DNA of 7,014 nucleotides from Chitinophagaceae bacterium. Its GTDB lineage: Bacteria > Bacteroidota > Bacteroidia > Chitinophagales > Chitinophagaceae. The notes under the pieces were generated by a model that was not told the origin of the DNA, searched no databases, and saw nothing but the letters and a program-made list of their open reading frames with translations. The stretch is taken from NCBI GenBank assembly GCA_016786965.1, contig JAEUVL010000162.1:1-7014 (forward strand), written 5' to 3'. Positions 1-6,113 of the stretch are shown piece by piece (within the stretch, counting starts at the first letter, position 1; every line of letters begins with the position of its first letter). Both the position numbers and the translations under genes were made by a program.

Positions 1-385
1 AATAGAAAATAAAACGGCCGATTTCATTTGCCTGAATTATGCCAATGCGGATATGGTAGGCCATACTGGTGTTTGGTCCGCAGCCATCAAAGCCGTGGAA
101 ACGGTAGACAGATGTGTGGAAAGAGTGGTTACGGCCGCATTGGCAAACGGTTACACCGTTTTCCTCACCGCCGACCACGGCAATTCTGATTATATGATCA
201 ATGAAGATGGCACTCCCAATACTGCTCATACGCTGAACCCGGTTCCGCTTTTCATCATTGACAATGATTGGAAAGGAACCGTAAAGCCCGGAAAACTGGG
301 CGATATTGCTCCTTCTATTTTGAGCATAATGGGCTTACCAATTCCTGCAGAAATGACAGGAAATATTCTACTTACAAACCCATAA
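1..385 (+). CDS. gpmI: 2,3-bisphosphoglycerate-independent phosphoglycerate mutase, C-terminal part (5' end outside window)
   Basis: This is the 3' end of a gene that enters from the left edge; the frame is open from base 2 and stops with TAA at 383-385, giving 127 residues of an enzyme usually about 510 long. The enzyme interconverts 3- and 2-phosphoglycerate in glycolysis and gluconeogenesis in the cytoplasm, using a metal-bound catalytic serine that lies upstream of this window. Seen here are the C-terminal metal-binding motifs of the alkaline-phosphatase-like domain: NADMVGHTG (Asp and His ligands), TADHGN (Asp-His ligands) and NTAHT (His ligand), followed by the family's GDIAPSIL and MTGNIL tail. 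The internal ATG at base 53 is the Met of DMVGHTG, not a start. The next gene begins 21 bases after the stop with no hairpin between, so read-through into it is likely. Confidence 0.97.
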   Translation, partial: IENKTADFICLNYANADMVGHTGVWSAAIKAVETVDRCVERVVTAALANGYTVFLTADHGNSDYMINEDGTPNTAHTLNPVPLFIIDNDWKGTVKPGKLGDIAPSILSIMGLPIPAEMTGNILLTNP

Positions 386-406
386 CTTTAATTAAAACAC
401 TTTATA

Positions 407-892
407 ATGATCAGGAAAATCCTTTTGGTATTATTAGCTGCACTGGTAGTAATTCAGTTTATTCGCCCAAAAAAGAATAAATCTGATGCTCCGCAAACTA
501 ATTACATCGGTAATTACTATGCCGTTCCGGGAGATGTACAAGCCATCCTGACAAAGGCCTGTAACGATTGCCACAGCAACAATACCCGCTACCCCTGGTA
601 TTCAAATTTTCAGCCTGTTCTCTGGTGGCTGAATAAGCATATCCAGGATGGAAAAAAGGAACTCAATTTTGATGAATACAAAAACAAATCTTTACGTTAC
701 CAATACCATAAAATGGAAGAAGTGATCGATGAAGTGAAAGAAGGCAAAATGCCCTTGAATTCCTACACCTGGATCCATAAAGACGCCAAATTAACCACAG
801 AAGAGAAAGCGGCTATCACCAGTTGGGCTCAGTCAGTTATGGATAAAATGAAATCCCAGTACCCCATGGACAGCCTTGTTAGGAAGAAATAA
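407..892 (+). CDS. Membrane-anchored haem-binding domain protein (small c-type cytochrome-like)
   Basis: A 161-residue protein with a short basic start and a hydrophobic helix at residues 4-19, which acts as an uncleaved anchor or signal peptide and places the rest in the periplasm. A single CNDCH motif at residues 52-56 is the covalent haem c attachment site. It is followed by the aromatic stretch RYPWYSNFQPVLWWL typical of the Bacteroidota haem-binding domain family (Haem_bd type). A KMP at residues 114-116 offers a Met as possible sixth haem ligand. These proteins are thought to carry electrons or sense redox state, but the partner is unknown and nothing here identifies it. The start ATG at 407 lacks a clear Shine-Dalgarno sequence, as is common in this phylum. 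It probably shares a transcript with gpmI just upstream, although no functional link is evident. Confidence 0.88.
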   Translation: MIRKILLVLLAALVVIQFIRPKKNKSDAPQTNYIGNYYAVPGDVQAILTKACNDCHSNNTRYPWYSNFQPVLWWLNKHIQDGKKELNFDEYKNKSLRYQYHKMEEVIDEVKEGKMPLNSYTWIHKDAKLTTEEKAAITSWAQSVMDKMKSQYPMDSLVRKK

Positions 893-903
893 ATATATCT
901 TTG
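876..903 (+). promoter_or_regulatory. Bacteroidota housekeeping promoter for the 168-aa gene and the receptor
   Basis: The box TATCTTTG at 896-903 matches the Bacteroidota -7 consensus TAnnTTTG at every defined position. TTG at 876-878 is a suitable -33 element, 17 bases upstream. The -33 element lies inside the last codons of the haem-binding gene, and the -7 box begins 3 bases after its stop. The box ends 17 bases before the TTG codon at 921, so the leader would be very short. No such perfect box was noticed directly upstream of the other genes. Confidence 0.6.
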
Positions 904-920
904 CTGTTTATTGCTAAACC

Positions 921-1427
921 TTGAAAACCGCTTCCTTAAAGATTATCTGCCTTTTCCTGCTGCTGTTAACAGTGTTTCCGCTGGTAACGGTATTCATATT
1001 TCAGACCCGGCAAAAAAAGATACAGCACCGGATGAAAGAACAATTGGAAGAAAAAATGCTCCACACAGTAAGGGTACCTGCCGGAAGTGTTCGCTGGGTA
1101 AAACCGGGCAAAGAAATATGGCTGGGTGATAAAATGTTTGATATCAAATCCTCATTACTCGAAAATGGGGATTATATTTTTACCGGACTTTATGATGAGG
1201 AAGAGACCTTGCTTGTAAAACAGATGCAAACAAATCAACAGGAAGAAAAAAGGACCGGCAATAAACTCCTGGCGCAATTATTTCAGTTATTGCAAACTCC
1301 TTGTGACAGCCAGCCATTAGAAGCAACCCCTGAATTAGTCGATATACTTTCGCAAAATGATAATAAGAAGTATGACCTGAGTTCTTCTTTCCTCGATATA
1401 ATTACTCCGCCGCCACAGGTTTGTTGA
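921..1427 (+). CDS. Conserved-looking single-pass membrane protein of unknown function, TTG start, upstream of a TonB receptor
   Basis: A 168-residue protein not assigned to a function. An in-frame TAA at 915-917 rules out a longer form. The first in-frame ATG (codon 38) would remove the only hydrophobic helix (residues 8-27), so TTG at 921, preceded by a perfect promoter box, is the best start. The helix is followed by a charged segment (residues 28-45, QKKIQHRMKEQLEEK), then a compact region with WVKPGKEIWLGDKMFDI and GDYIFTGLYDEEETLL that looks like small beta-hairpins. A polar Gln/Lys-rich helix comes next, and the protein ends in TPPPQVC with a terminal Cys. The bulk most likely lies in the periplasm or on the envelope side. 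The TonB-dependent receptor begins 46 bases later with no terminator, suggesting co-transcription and an accessory role. I recall similar helix-plus-'WVKPGKE' proteins beside receptors in Bacteroidota, but cannot verify this here. Confidence 0.78.
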   Translation: MKTASLKIICLFLLLLTVFPLVTVFIFQTRQKKIQHRMKEQLEEKMLHTVRVPAGSVRWVKPGKEIWLGDKMFDIKSSLLENGDYIFTGLYDEEETLLVKQMQTNQQEEKRTGNKLLAQLFQLLQTPCDSQPLEATPELVDILSQNDNKKYDLSSSFLDIITPPPQVC

Positions 1428-1473
1428 TCTGATGATAAACAATAAACCAATTTTCTAAATAAACTTACTATTT

Positions 1474-3681
1474 ATGAGCAATAAGTATGTGCTTGCTCTG
1501 CTATGTATATTATGCATAGCCAGAAGCGGCTATACACAGGAAGATACCACCTCAGAAAAAACATTGGGTGAGGTCATCATTTCTGTCAACAAATGGGAAC
1601 AAAAACTAAATGAGGTTCCAAATAAGATCGTCAAGGTTAATAAATTAGATATTCTGAGAAATAACCCGCAAACATCTGCCGACCTTTTAGGGCAAAGCGG
1701 CTCCGTATTTATTCAAAAAAGCCAACTAGGCGGCGGCAGCCCTATGATCCGCGGGTTTGCTACCAATCGGGTGTTACTCGTCGTTGACGGGGTTCGTATG
1801 AACAATGCCATTTACAGAAGCGGAAACCTGCAAAATGTGATCAGCATTGATGCACTAAGTACTGAAACTGCCGAGGTAATATTTGGCCCCGGATCACTCA
1901 TCTATGGCAGCGATGCCATTGGCGGAGTAATGGATTTTCATACCCTGGAAGCCAGGTTCTCCAAAGACAAAAAAATGTTGGTGAAGGGAAGTGCGCTGGG
2001 AAGATACTCTACGGCAAATAAAGAAAATACGATCCATGCCGATATTAATTTAGGTTGGAAAAAATGGGCCTTGCTTTCCTCTTTTTCATATAGCAAATTT
2101 GATGACCTGAAGATGGGAAAGAATGGCGGACAGGACAGCTATTTACGGCCCGAATATGTTGAAAGAATCAATAATATCGACAGCATCATAAAAAACAAAG
2201 ACCCCCGGGTTCAACGATTTAGTGGTTACGATCAGATTAACTTCTTACAAAAGGTACGGTTTAAACCAAATCAGCATTGGGATATGCAATACAGTTTTAC
2301 CTATGCAGGCACAGGAGATGCGCCAAGATATGACCGTCTGATTCAATACCGAAACGGAAGGCTTCGTTTTTCAGAATGGTATTACGATGATATGCTTTGG
2401 CGTATGCACACGCTGACAATGCTGCATTCCAAAAAAACGAAGTTGCATGATCAATTCAGGGTCACAGCAGGCTACCAATCCTACGAGGAGGCCCGTGTAG
2501 ACAGGACCCGTGCAAATAATAACCGCAATAAACAGGTGGAACAGGTAGGCGTTGTAAATTTAAACCTTGATGCTACAAAAGGATTAGGTAAAGGCGAACT
2601 GTTTTACGGTGTTGAGTATGTACACAATAAAGTAGGTTCATTTGGCGAAAGAACAAACATCAGTAATAATGTGGTCACTGATTTTGTAAGCCGCTATCCT
2701 GATGGAAGTACTACCAGCGCTTCCAGCATCTACGGAAGTTATAAAGCAACTCTGCACCCTAAAGTAACAATGACGACCGGCCTCCGATACAGTTATAACA
2801 CATTGGATGCCACGTTTGATACCACATTTATTAAATTCCCCTATAAAAAAGCTGAGTTAAAGGACGGCGCACTGACCGGCAATGCGGGGCTTGTATTTCG
2901 CCCGGTAGAGGGATGGCAGTTCAACAGTAATATTTCCACTGGGTTCCGTATGCCTAATGTGGATGATATTGGAAAATTGTTTGAAAGTGTGCCAGGAAAT
3001 GTAACCGTTCCAAACACCGAACTGACACCGGAATATGCCTGGAATTTCGAGCTCGGGATCGTAAAGAACATTCCCAATAAATTTCGGGTGGAGTTAAACG
3101 CTTTCTATACCATATTGGATAACGCAATTGTTCGCCGCTTTTCTACCTTTAACGGGCAGGACAGTATTTTATTCAATGGCATATTAAGCCAGGTTGAAGC
3201 TTTACAAAATGTGGGAAAGGCTACCGTTTCAGGGTTTCAGTTAAGTACAGAGTTTTACTTTACCAGGGAATTGTCTTTGCAAACCCACGCCAACTGGATT
3301 ACCGGGAAAGAAACTGATGATGTGAAAAATGAGCAGGTACCGCTTCGTCATGCACCCCCATTTTATGGCAGCACCAATTTACGTTACCGACATAAAAAAA
3401 TATTTGTCGAAGCCTCTGCACAGTACAACAGCCAGATAAAAAATGCCGACCTGGCCCCTTCTGAACAAGCTAAAACAGATATCTATGCAAAAGATGCAGA
3501 TGGTAAGCCTTATTCGCCAGGATGGCTTGTGCTTAATCTAAAAGCTTCCTGCCAGGTAACAAAGAATTTGCTGCTAACAACCGGTTGGGAAAATATGACA
3601 AACCTGCGTTACCGGCCTTATTCTTCAGGCATTGTAGCTGCCGGTTCCAATTTCATCTTTTCAGTAAGGGCATCTCTTTAA
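1474..3681 (+). CDS. TonB-dependent outer membrane receptor, haem/iron-type (substrate uncertain)
   Basis: A 735-residue outer membrane transporter that would use TonB-ExbBD energy to import a ligand. Seen in order: a signal peptide (residues 1 to about 22, ending GYTQ); a TonB-box-like GEVIIS at 32-37; a plug domain (about 44-155) with SPMIRGF (89-95), VLLVVDGVRMN (100-110), the E-V-I-FGPGS segment (134-141) and YGSDAIGGV (144-152); then the beta-barrel to the C-terminal FSVRASL. The plug and the barrel motifs FRMP (491-494) and PNTELTPE (513-520) resemble the FRAP and NPNL boxes of haemoglobin/haem receptors. FRAP is altered, however, and the 18 residues between the boxes contain no histidine, where haem receptors usually have one. 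There is no N-terminal carboxypeptidase-like extension and no SusD partner, so glycan uptake is unlikely. It probably shares a transcript with the 168-aa gene upstream and is followed by a strong terminator. Haem, siderophore or another metal chelate are all possible. Confidence 0.93.
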   Translation: MSNKYVLALLCILCIARSGYTQEDTTSEKTLGEVIISVNKWEQKLNEVPNKIVKVNKLDILRNNPQTSADLLGQSGSVFIQKSQLGGGSPMIRGFATNRVLLVVDGVRMNNAIYRSGNLQNVISIDALSTETAEVIFGPGSLIYGSDAIGGVMDFHTLEARFSKDKKMLVKGSALGRYSTANKENTIHADINLGWKKWALLSSFSYSKFDDLKMGKNGGQDSYLRPEYVERINNIDSIIKNKDPRVQRFSGYDQINFLQKVRFKPNQHWDMQYSFTYAGTGDAPRYDRLIQYRNGRLRFSEWYYDDMLWRMHTLTMLHSKKTKLHDQFRVTAGYQSYEEARVDRTRANNNRNKQVEQVGVVNLNLDATKGLGKGELFYGVEYVHNKVGSFGERTNISNNVVTDFVSRYPDGSTTSASSIYGSYKATLHPKVTMTTGLRYSYNTLDATFDTTFIKFPYKKAELKDGALTGNAGLVFRPVEGWQFNSNISTGFRMPNVDDIGKLFESVPGNVTVPNTELTPEYAWNFELGIVKNIPNKFRVELNAFYTILDNAIVRRFSTFNGQDSILFNGILSQVEALQNVGKATVSGFQLSTEFYFTRELSLQTHANWITGKETDDVKNEQVPLRHAPPFYGSTNLRYRHKKIFVEASAQYNSQIKNADLAPSEQAKTDIYAKDADGKPYSPGWLVLNLKASCQVTKNLLLTTGWENMTNLRYRPYSSGIVAAGSNFIFSVRASL

Positions 3682-3685
3682 ATTA

Positions 3686-3727
3686 TTTACGCTAAAGGCT
3701 GGCTAATAAGCTGGCCTTTAGTGTAAA
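3686..3727 (+). terminator. Long hairpin terminator after the TonB receptor
   Basis: Bases 3686-3703 and 3710-3727 form an 18-bp stem, with three G-U wobbles and no other mismatch, around the loop TAATAA. It starts 4 bases after the receptor stop codon. The trailing sequence is only moderately T-rich (ATCATCATTTTTGG). As the outer stem is TTTA/TAAA, the element could also work on the opposite strand, though no convergent gene is present. It separates the receptor unit from the sigma-factor unit. Confidence 0.8.
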
Positions 3728-3848
3728 ATCATCATTTTTGGAATCAGTAAAAGAGCCGGCAATGAGCGGGGTTGGGGGCAACAAATCCACGTATTTCCCC
3801 GTTAATTGATTTAAACACATCTCATTTTTGCCTTAATTTTTACAAAAC

Positions 3849-3878
3849 TGTGCAGCAATCGTACAGATTTTTTGTCTA
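3849..3878 (+). promoter_or_regulatory. Possible ECF-type (autoregulated) promoter for the sigma factor
   Basis: The 175-base spacer 3728-3902 must hold the promoter of the sigma gene, since a strong terminator precedes it, but it has no exact TAnnTTTG box. A TGTCTA at 3873-3878 resembles the GTCT-type -10 element of ECF promoters. A TGTGCAG at 3849-3855 sits 17 bases upstream, in the -35 position, but lacks the usual AAC. Transcription would then start about 18 bases before the ATG at 3903. The remainder of the spacer is G-rich near 3766-3778 and shows no gene. This call rests on spacing and weak similarity only. Confidence 0.25.
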
Positions 3879-3902
3879 AATTACAGGCAACCAAAGGAAA
3901 AT

Positions 3903-4484
3903 ATGACCGAGGAAGCCATAATAAAAGGTTGTTTGAAAAATGATACCACCGCCCAACGGGAACTGTACAACCGGTACAGCCCCAAGATGCTGGCCGTCTG
4001 TTATCGTTTTGCCCACAACCGGGAAGATGCCGAGGATATGTTGCAGGAGGGGTTTATAAAGGTCTTTTTGCAGATGCACACCTTTGAAAAAAGGGGTGCC
4101 TTTGAAGGCTGGATCAGGAGGATAGTGGTACATACCTGTATCAATATCCTGAAGAAGAATAAAAAGTTCAATGAAAGTGTGGATATAATTCATGCCACCG
4201 GGGTGCAGGTGAGAGAGGACAGTGTGCCGGCCATTATTCAGGCCAAGCAGGTGGTGGAATGTATCAGGCTATTACCAATTGGCTACAGAACCGTATTGAA
4301 CCTGTACGCAGTCGAAGGGTATAGCCACCGGGAGATATCCAATATGCTGGACATAGAAGAAAGCACAAGCCGAAGCCAGTACACCAGGGCCAAAGCAATG
4401 TTGGAAGATATATTGATAAGAAAAAGAATATTACAAAAACCAAAACAAGAGACTGAATGGCTGGCTGCTGTAGGCCGCCGATAA
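3903..4484 (+). CDS. RNA polymerase sigma factor, ECF (group IV) subfamily
   Basis: A 193-residue two-domain sigma factor of normal ECF length. Sigma region 2 spans about residues 20-88, with the core-binding segment REDAEDMLQEGFIKVF (40-55) and the promoter-melting part around FEGWIRRIVVHTCIN (67-81). Region 4 spans about 115-170: LLPIGYRTVLNLYAVEGYS (123-141), then a helix-turn-helix HREISNMLDIEESTSRSQYTR (142-162) that reads the -35 element. The tail is basic and polar. The start ATG is preceded by AAAGGA at 3893-3898, 4 bases away, an unusually recognisable ribosome site for this window. The next gene, 55 bases downstream, encodes a membrane protein with a small cytoplasmic N-terminal head and is the likely regulator. 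No FecR-like or zinc-finger anti-sigma is present. The genes it controls cannot be named from this sequence. Confidence 0.95.
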   Translation: MTEEAIIKGCLKNDTTAQRELYNRYSPKMLAVCYRFAHNREDAEDMLQEGFIKVFLQMHTFEKRGAFEGWIRRIVVHTCINILKKNKKFNESVDIIHATGVQVREDSVPAIIQAKQVVECIRLLPIGYRTVLNLYAVEGYSHREISNMLDIEESTSRSQYTRAKAMLEDILIRKRILQKPKQETEWLAAVGRR

Positions 4485-4500
4485 TATTTTAATCGTACCT

Positions 4501-4518
4501 GCCTGCCCTTCAGCAGGC
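4501..4518 (+). other. Intercistronic hairpin between the sigma factor and its membrane partner
   Basis: GCCTGC at 4501-4506 and GCAGGC at 4513-4518 form a perfect GC-rich 6-bp stem with the loop CCTTCA. There is no following T-run, so it is not a standard terminator. It sits 16 bases after the sigma stop and 21 bases before the ATG at 4540. It could stabilise or process the message, or set the ratio of sigma factor to partner. Chance occurrence is possible for a stem this short. Confidence 0.4.
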
Positions 4519-4539
4519 CCAAACAGGATATGACTGGTT

Positions 4540-5976
4540 ATGGAGAATAGATTTAATAACAGGGACTTTGAGCAGTTTGTAAAACAAAATGCCGACCAAT
4601 ACAGGATGTTTCCTTCCGAAAAGGTGTGGAATAACATCCACAATACCCTGCACACCCGCCGCCGCTGGTATGGTATTGGAATAGCCCTTTTACTCATCTC
4701 CGTTACAGCAGTTACCTATGTGATGGTCAATCACCCCGGTAAGAACCAGCCTTTGGCGCAAAGTCTGCCAGCAGTCCAGCTAAATAAGGAAATAACAACA
4801 AGTTCAACAGTTAAGGATGTTTTTATAGCCCCGGTAAAACCCACTAAAAAGAATATCGAAACTTCTTATACAGCAGATGAGAATATGCCACCGCTGGCTT
4901 TTCTTTCAAATTTTGGCAGCCAGTCTGAAATTGAATCTGAAGAACCAGCTTTAACGGACAATACTATTGAACAGGCCGCTCCTGTTGTAACCAGGCAAAA
5001 GGAAACTGTTATGTCAGGACAGGAGGTAGCACACCACAGAAATATAGCGATGAGCAGCAAACCTGCAACCATAGTAATAATTCCCGCTGAACCTACCAAA
5101 CCTGCTTTGAACTTTATTAATGATAATTCAATTGATGAAGAAAAAACTGCGGTATCAACAGAACAGAGATCTGCTCCTGCTGATAATAACAATCTGATGA
5201 CTATAGAAAGTGTTGTGAATTCCTATAAACATAACTCAAAAGGCAAAAGACTTACCTTACAGTTATATGTAACACCCACTATCAGCTATCGTGATTTAAA
5301 AGAAAATAAAGCTTTTATCAGTGGCGTTCAGGCCCGTAATAACACCACCCCACTTGCAAATGTATATGTGCCCGATGTTAATAATATCGTAACCCACAAA
5401 CCTGATCTTGGATTCCAATTGGGACTAACAGCCGGCTACCCCTTGTCGAAAAGAATAACACTTACAGGTGGCCTCCAGTTTACAGTAAGCAAATATGATA
5501 TAAAAGCATATAGTCATCCCAGGGAAGAGGCTACCATTACGCTTAGCAATTCCTATGGCGGATCTAATTCTGTTTCTGCTTATACCAGTTATAGGAATTT
5601 TGGCGGATTTAAAGCTAACTGGCTCCGAAATCTTTATTTGTCTGCTTCTGCCCCTATTGGTCTTGAAGTTAAAGTCATCAGCAATAAAAAAGGATACCTG
5701 GGAGTGGGTGGAAATATTCAGCCAACCTATGTGCTGGACAACAGATCGTATCTTCTTTCCACAGACTATAAAAATTACGCTGAAATGCCTTCCCTTATAC
5801 GGAAATGGAATATCAACACAGGCTTTGAAATATTTGCTGCCAACAATACCGGTAAAATAAAATGGAGAATCGGGCCACAGGTAAGATACCAGACTATGTC
5901 AAGTTTCAAAAATAAATATCCCGTAAAGGAACATCTTTTTGATTTTGGTTTAAAGCTGGGCGTTATGCTCAGATAG
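4540..5976 (+). CDS. Putative sigma-regulating membrane protein: cytoplasmic head, one TM helix, linker, C-terminal outer-membrane-barrel-like domain
   Basis: A 478-residue protein with an unusual build. Residues 1-42 are polar and should be cytoplasmic, with DFEQFVKQNADQYRMFPSEK and VWNNIHNTLH followed by RRR at 40-42. A single hydrophobic helix (about 45-63) follows, and the arginines before it predict an N-in orientation, so this is not a cleaved signal peptide. Residues about 64-237 are a Thr/Ala/Pro/Glu-rich, low-complexity linker. Residues about 238-478 alternate polar and hydrophobic strands (LTLQLYVTPTISY, PDLGFQLGLTAGYPLS, RITLTGGLQFT, KGYLGVGGNIQPTY, FDFGLKLGVML), as in porin-like outer membrane barrels of Bacteroidota. 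The last residue is Arg rather than the usual aromatic. An earlier ATG at 4530 gives only 6 codons. Position behind an ECF sigma gene suggests an anti-sigma role for the head; this is inference, since no known anti-sigma domain is recognisable. Annotators would likely call it 'outer membrane beta-barrel protein'. Confidence 0.85.
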   Translation: MENRFNNRDFEQFVKQNADQYRMFPSEKVWNNIHNTLHTRRRWYGIGIALLLISVTAVTYVMVNHPGKNQPLAQSLPAVQLNKEITTSSTVKDVFIAPVKPTKKNIETSYTADENMPPLAFLSNFGSQSEIESEEPALTDNTIEQAAPVVTRQKETVMSGQEVAHHRNIAMSSKPATIVIIPAEPTKPALNFINDNSIDEEKTAVSTEQRSAPADNNNLMTIESVVNSYKHNSKGKRLTLQLYVTPTISYRDLKENKAFISGVQARNNTTPLANVYVPDVNNIVTHKPDLGFQLGLTAGYPLSKRITLTGGLQFTVSKYDIKAYSHPREEATITLSNSYGGSNSVSAYTSYRNFGGFKANWLRNLYLSASAPIGLEVKVISNKKGYLGVGGNIQPTYVLDNRSYLLSTDYKNYAEMPSLIRKWNINTGFEIFAANNTGKIKWRIGPQVRYQTMSSFKNKYPVKEHLFDFGLKLGVMLR

Positions 5977-5990
5977 CACTTACACTAACT

Positions 5991-6015
5991 GCAAATTTGC
6001 CGAAAGGCAGTTTGC
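5991..6015 (+). other. GAAA-tetraloop hairpin preceding the terminator
   Basis: GCAAATTTGCC (5991-6001) and GGCAGTTTGC (6006-6015) fold into a hairpin capped by the stable GAAA tetraloop at 6002-6005. The stem is 4 bp (TGCC/GGCA) and 5 bp (GCAAA/TTTGC) around a small asymmetric internal loop. It lies 14 bases after the stop at 5976 and 6 bases before the intrinsic terminator stem. It may protect the 3' end of the message. Confidence 0.4.
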
Positions 6016-6021
6016 TCTGCG

Positions 6022-6056
6022 AAAAATCCCGTGACTTTTAAAGAAACGGGATTTTT
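6022..6056 (+). terminator. Rho-independent terminator after the sigma/barrel unit
   Basis: AAAAATCCCGT (6022-6032) and ACGGGATTTTT (6046-6056) form a perfect 11-bp stem with a 13-base loop. The stem ends in an A-run paired with a T-run and is followed by GTTTCC. This is a textbook intrinsic terminator, symmetrical enough to act in both directions. It ends the sigma/barrel transcript and implies that the lipoprotein-uvrC unit has its own promoter in about 6057-6113, where I see only degenerate candidates. Confidence 0.88.
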
Positions 6057-6113
6057 GTTTCCGCTATGCAAACCTTTCCTCTTTTTGAGAATGCTTTTTT
6101 TTAATTTTAGACC

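Noticed and set aside
1416..1423. CAGGTTTG as a separate promoter box for the TonB receptor
   Set aside because: It mismatches the first T of the consensus and has no TTG at the required upstream distance; co-transcription with the preceding gene explains expression better.
2841..3077. Reverse-strand open frame of 78 codons inside the TonB receptor
   Set aside because: It is fully contained in a well-supported gene on the other strand, has no recognisable protein features and no promoter, so it is a shadow frame.
3767..3801. CGGGG...CCCCG inverted repeat and G-rich run in the spacer before the sigma gene
   Set aside because: The stem is only 5 bp with a 25-base loop and there are just two G-runs, too few for a quadruplex or a credible riboswitch.
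3732..3830. TCATTTTTG occurring twice (3732-3740 and 3822-3830), each a near match to TAnnTTTG
   Set aside because: Both miss the first T of the box, I see no -33 element at the right distance, and a T-rich 9-mer can recur by chance in a spacer.
4866..5192. Reverse-strand 108-codon frame with hydrophobic stretches
   Set aside because: It is antisense to the linker of the 478-aa protein; the apparent hydrophobicity arises from complementing Thr/Glu/Ala-rich codons.
6053..6109. Degenerate promoter-like boxes before the lipoprotein gene (TCTTTTTG at 6080-6087 with TTTTG at 6053-6057; TAATTTTA at 6102-6109)
   Set aside because: A promoter must lie here, but each box has a mismatch at a defined position, and the second is only 4 bases from the ATG, so neither can be assigned.
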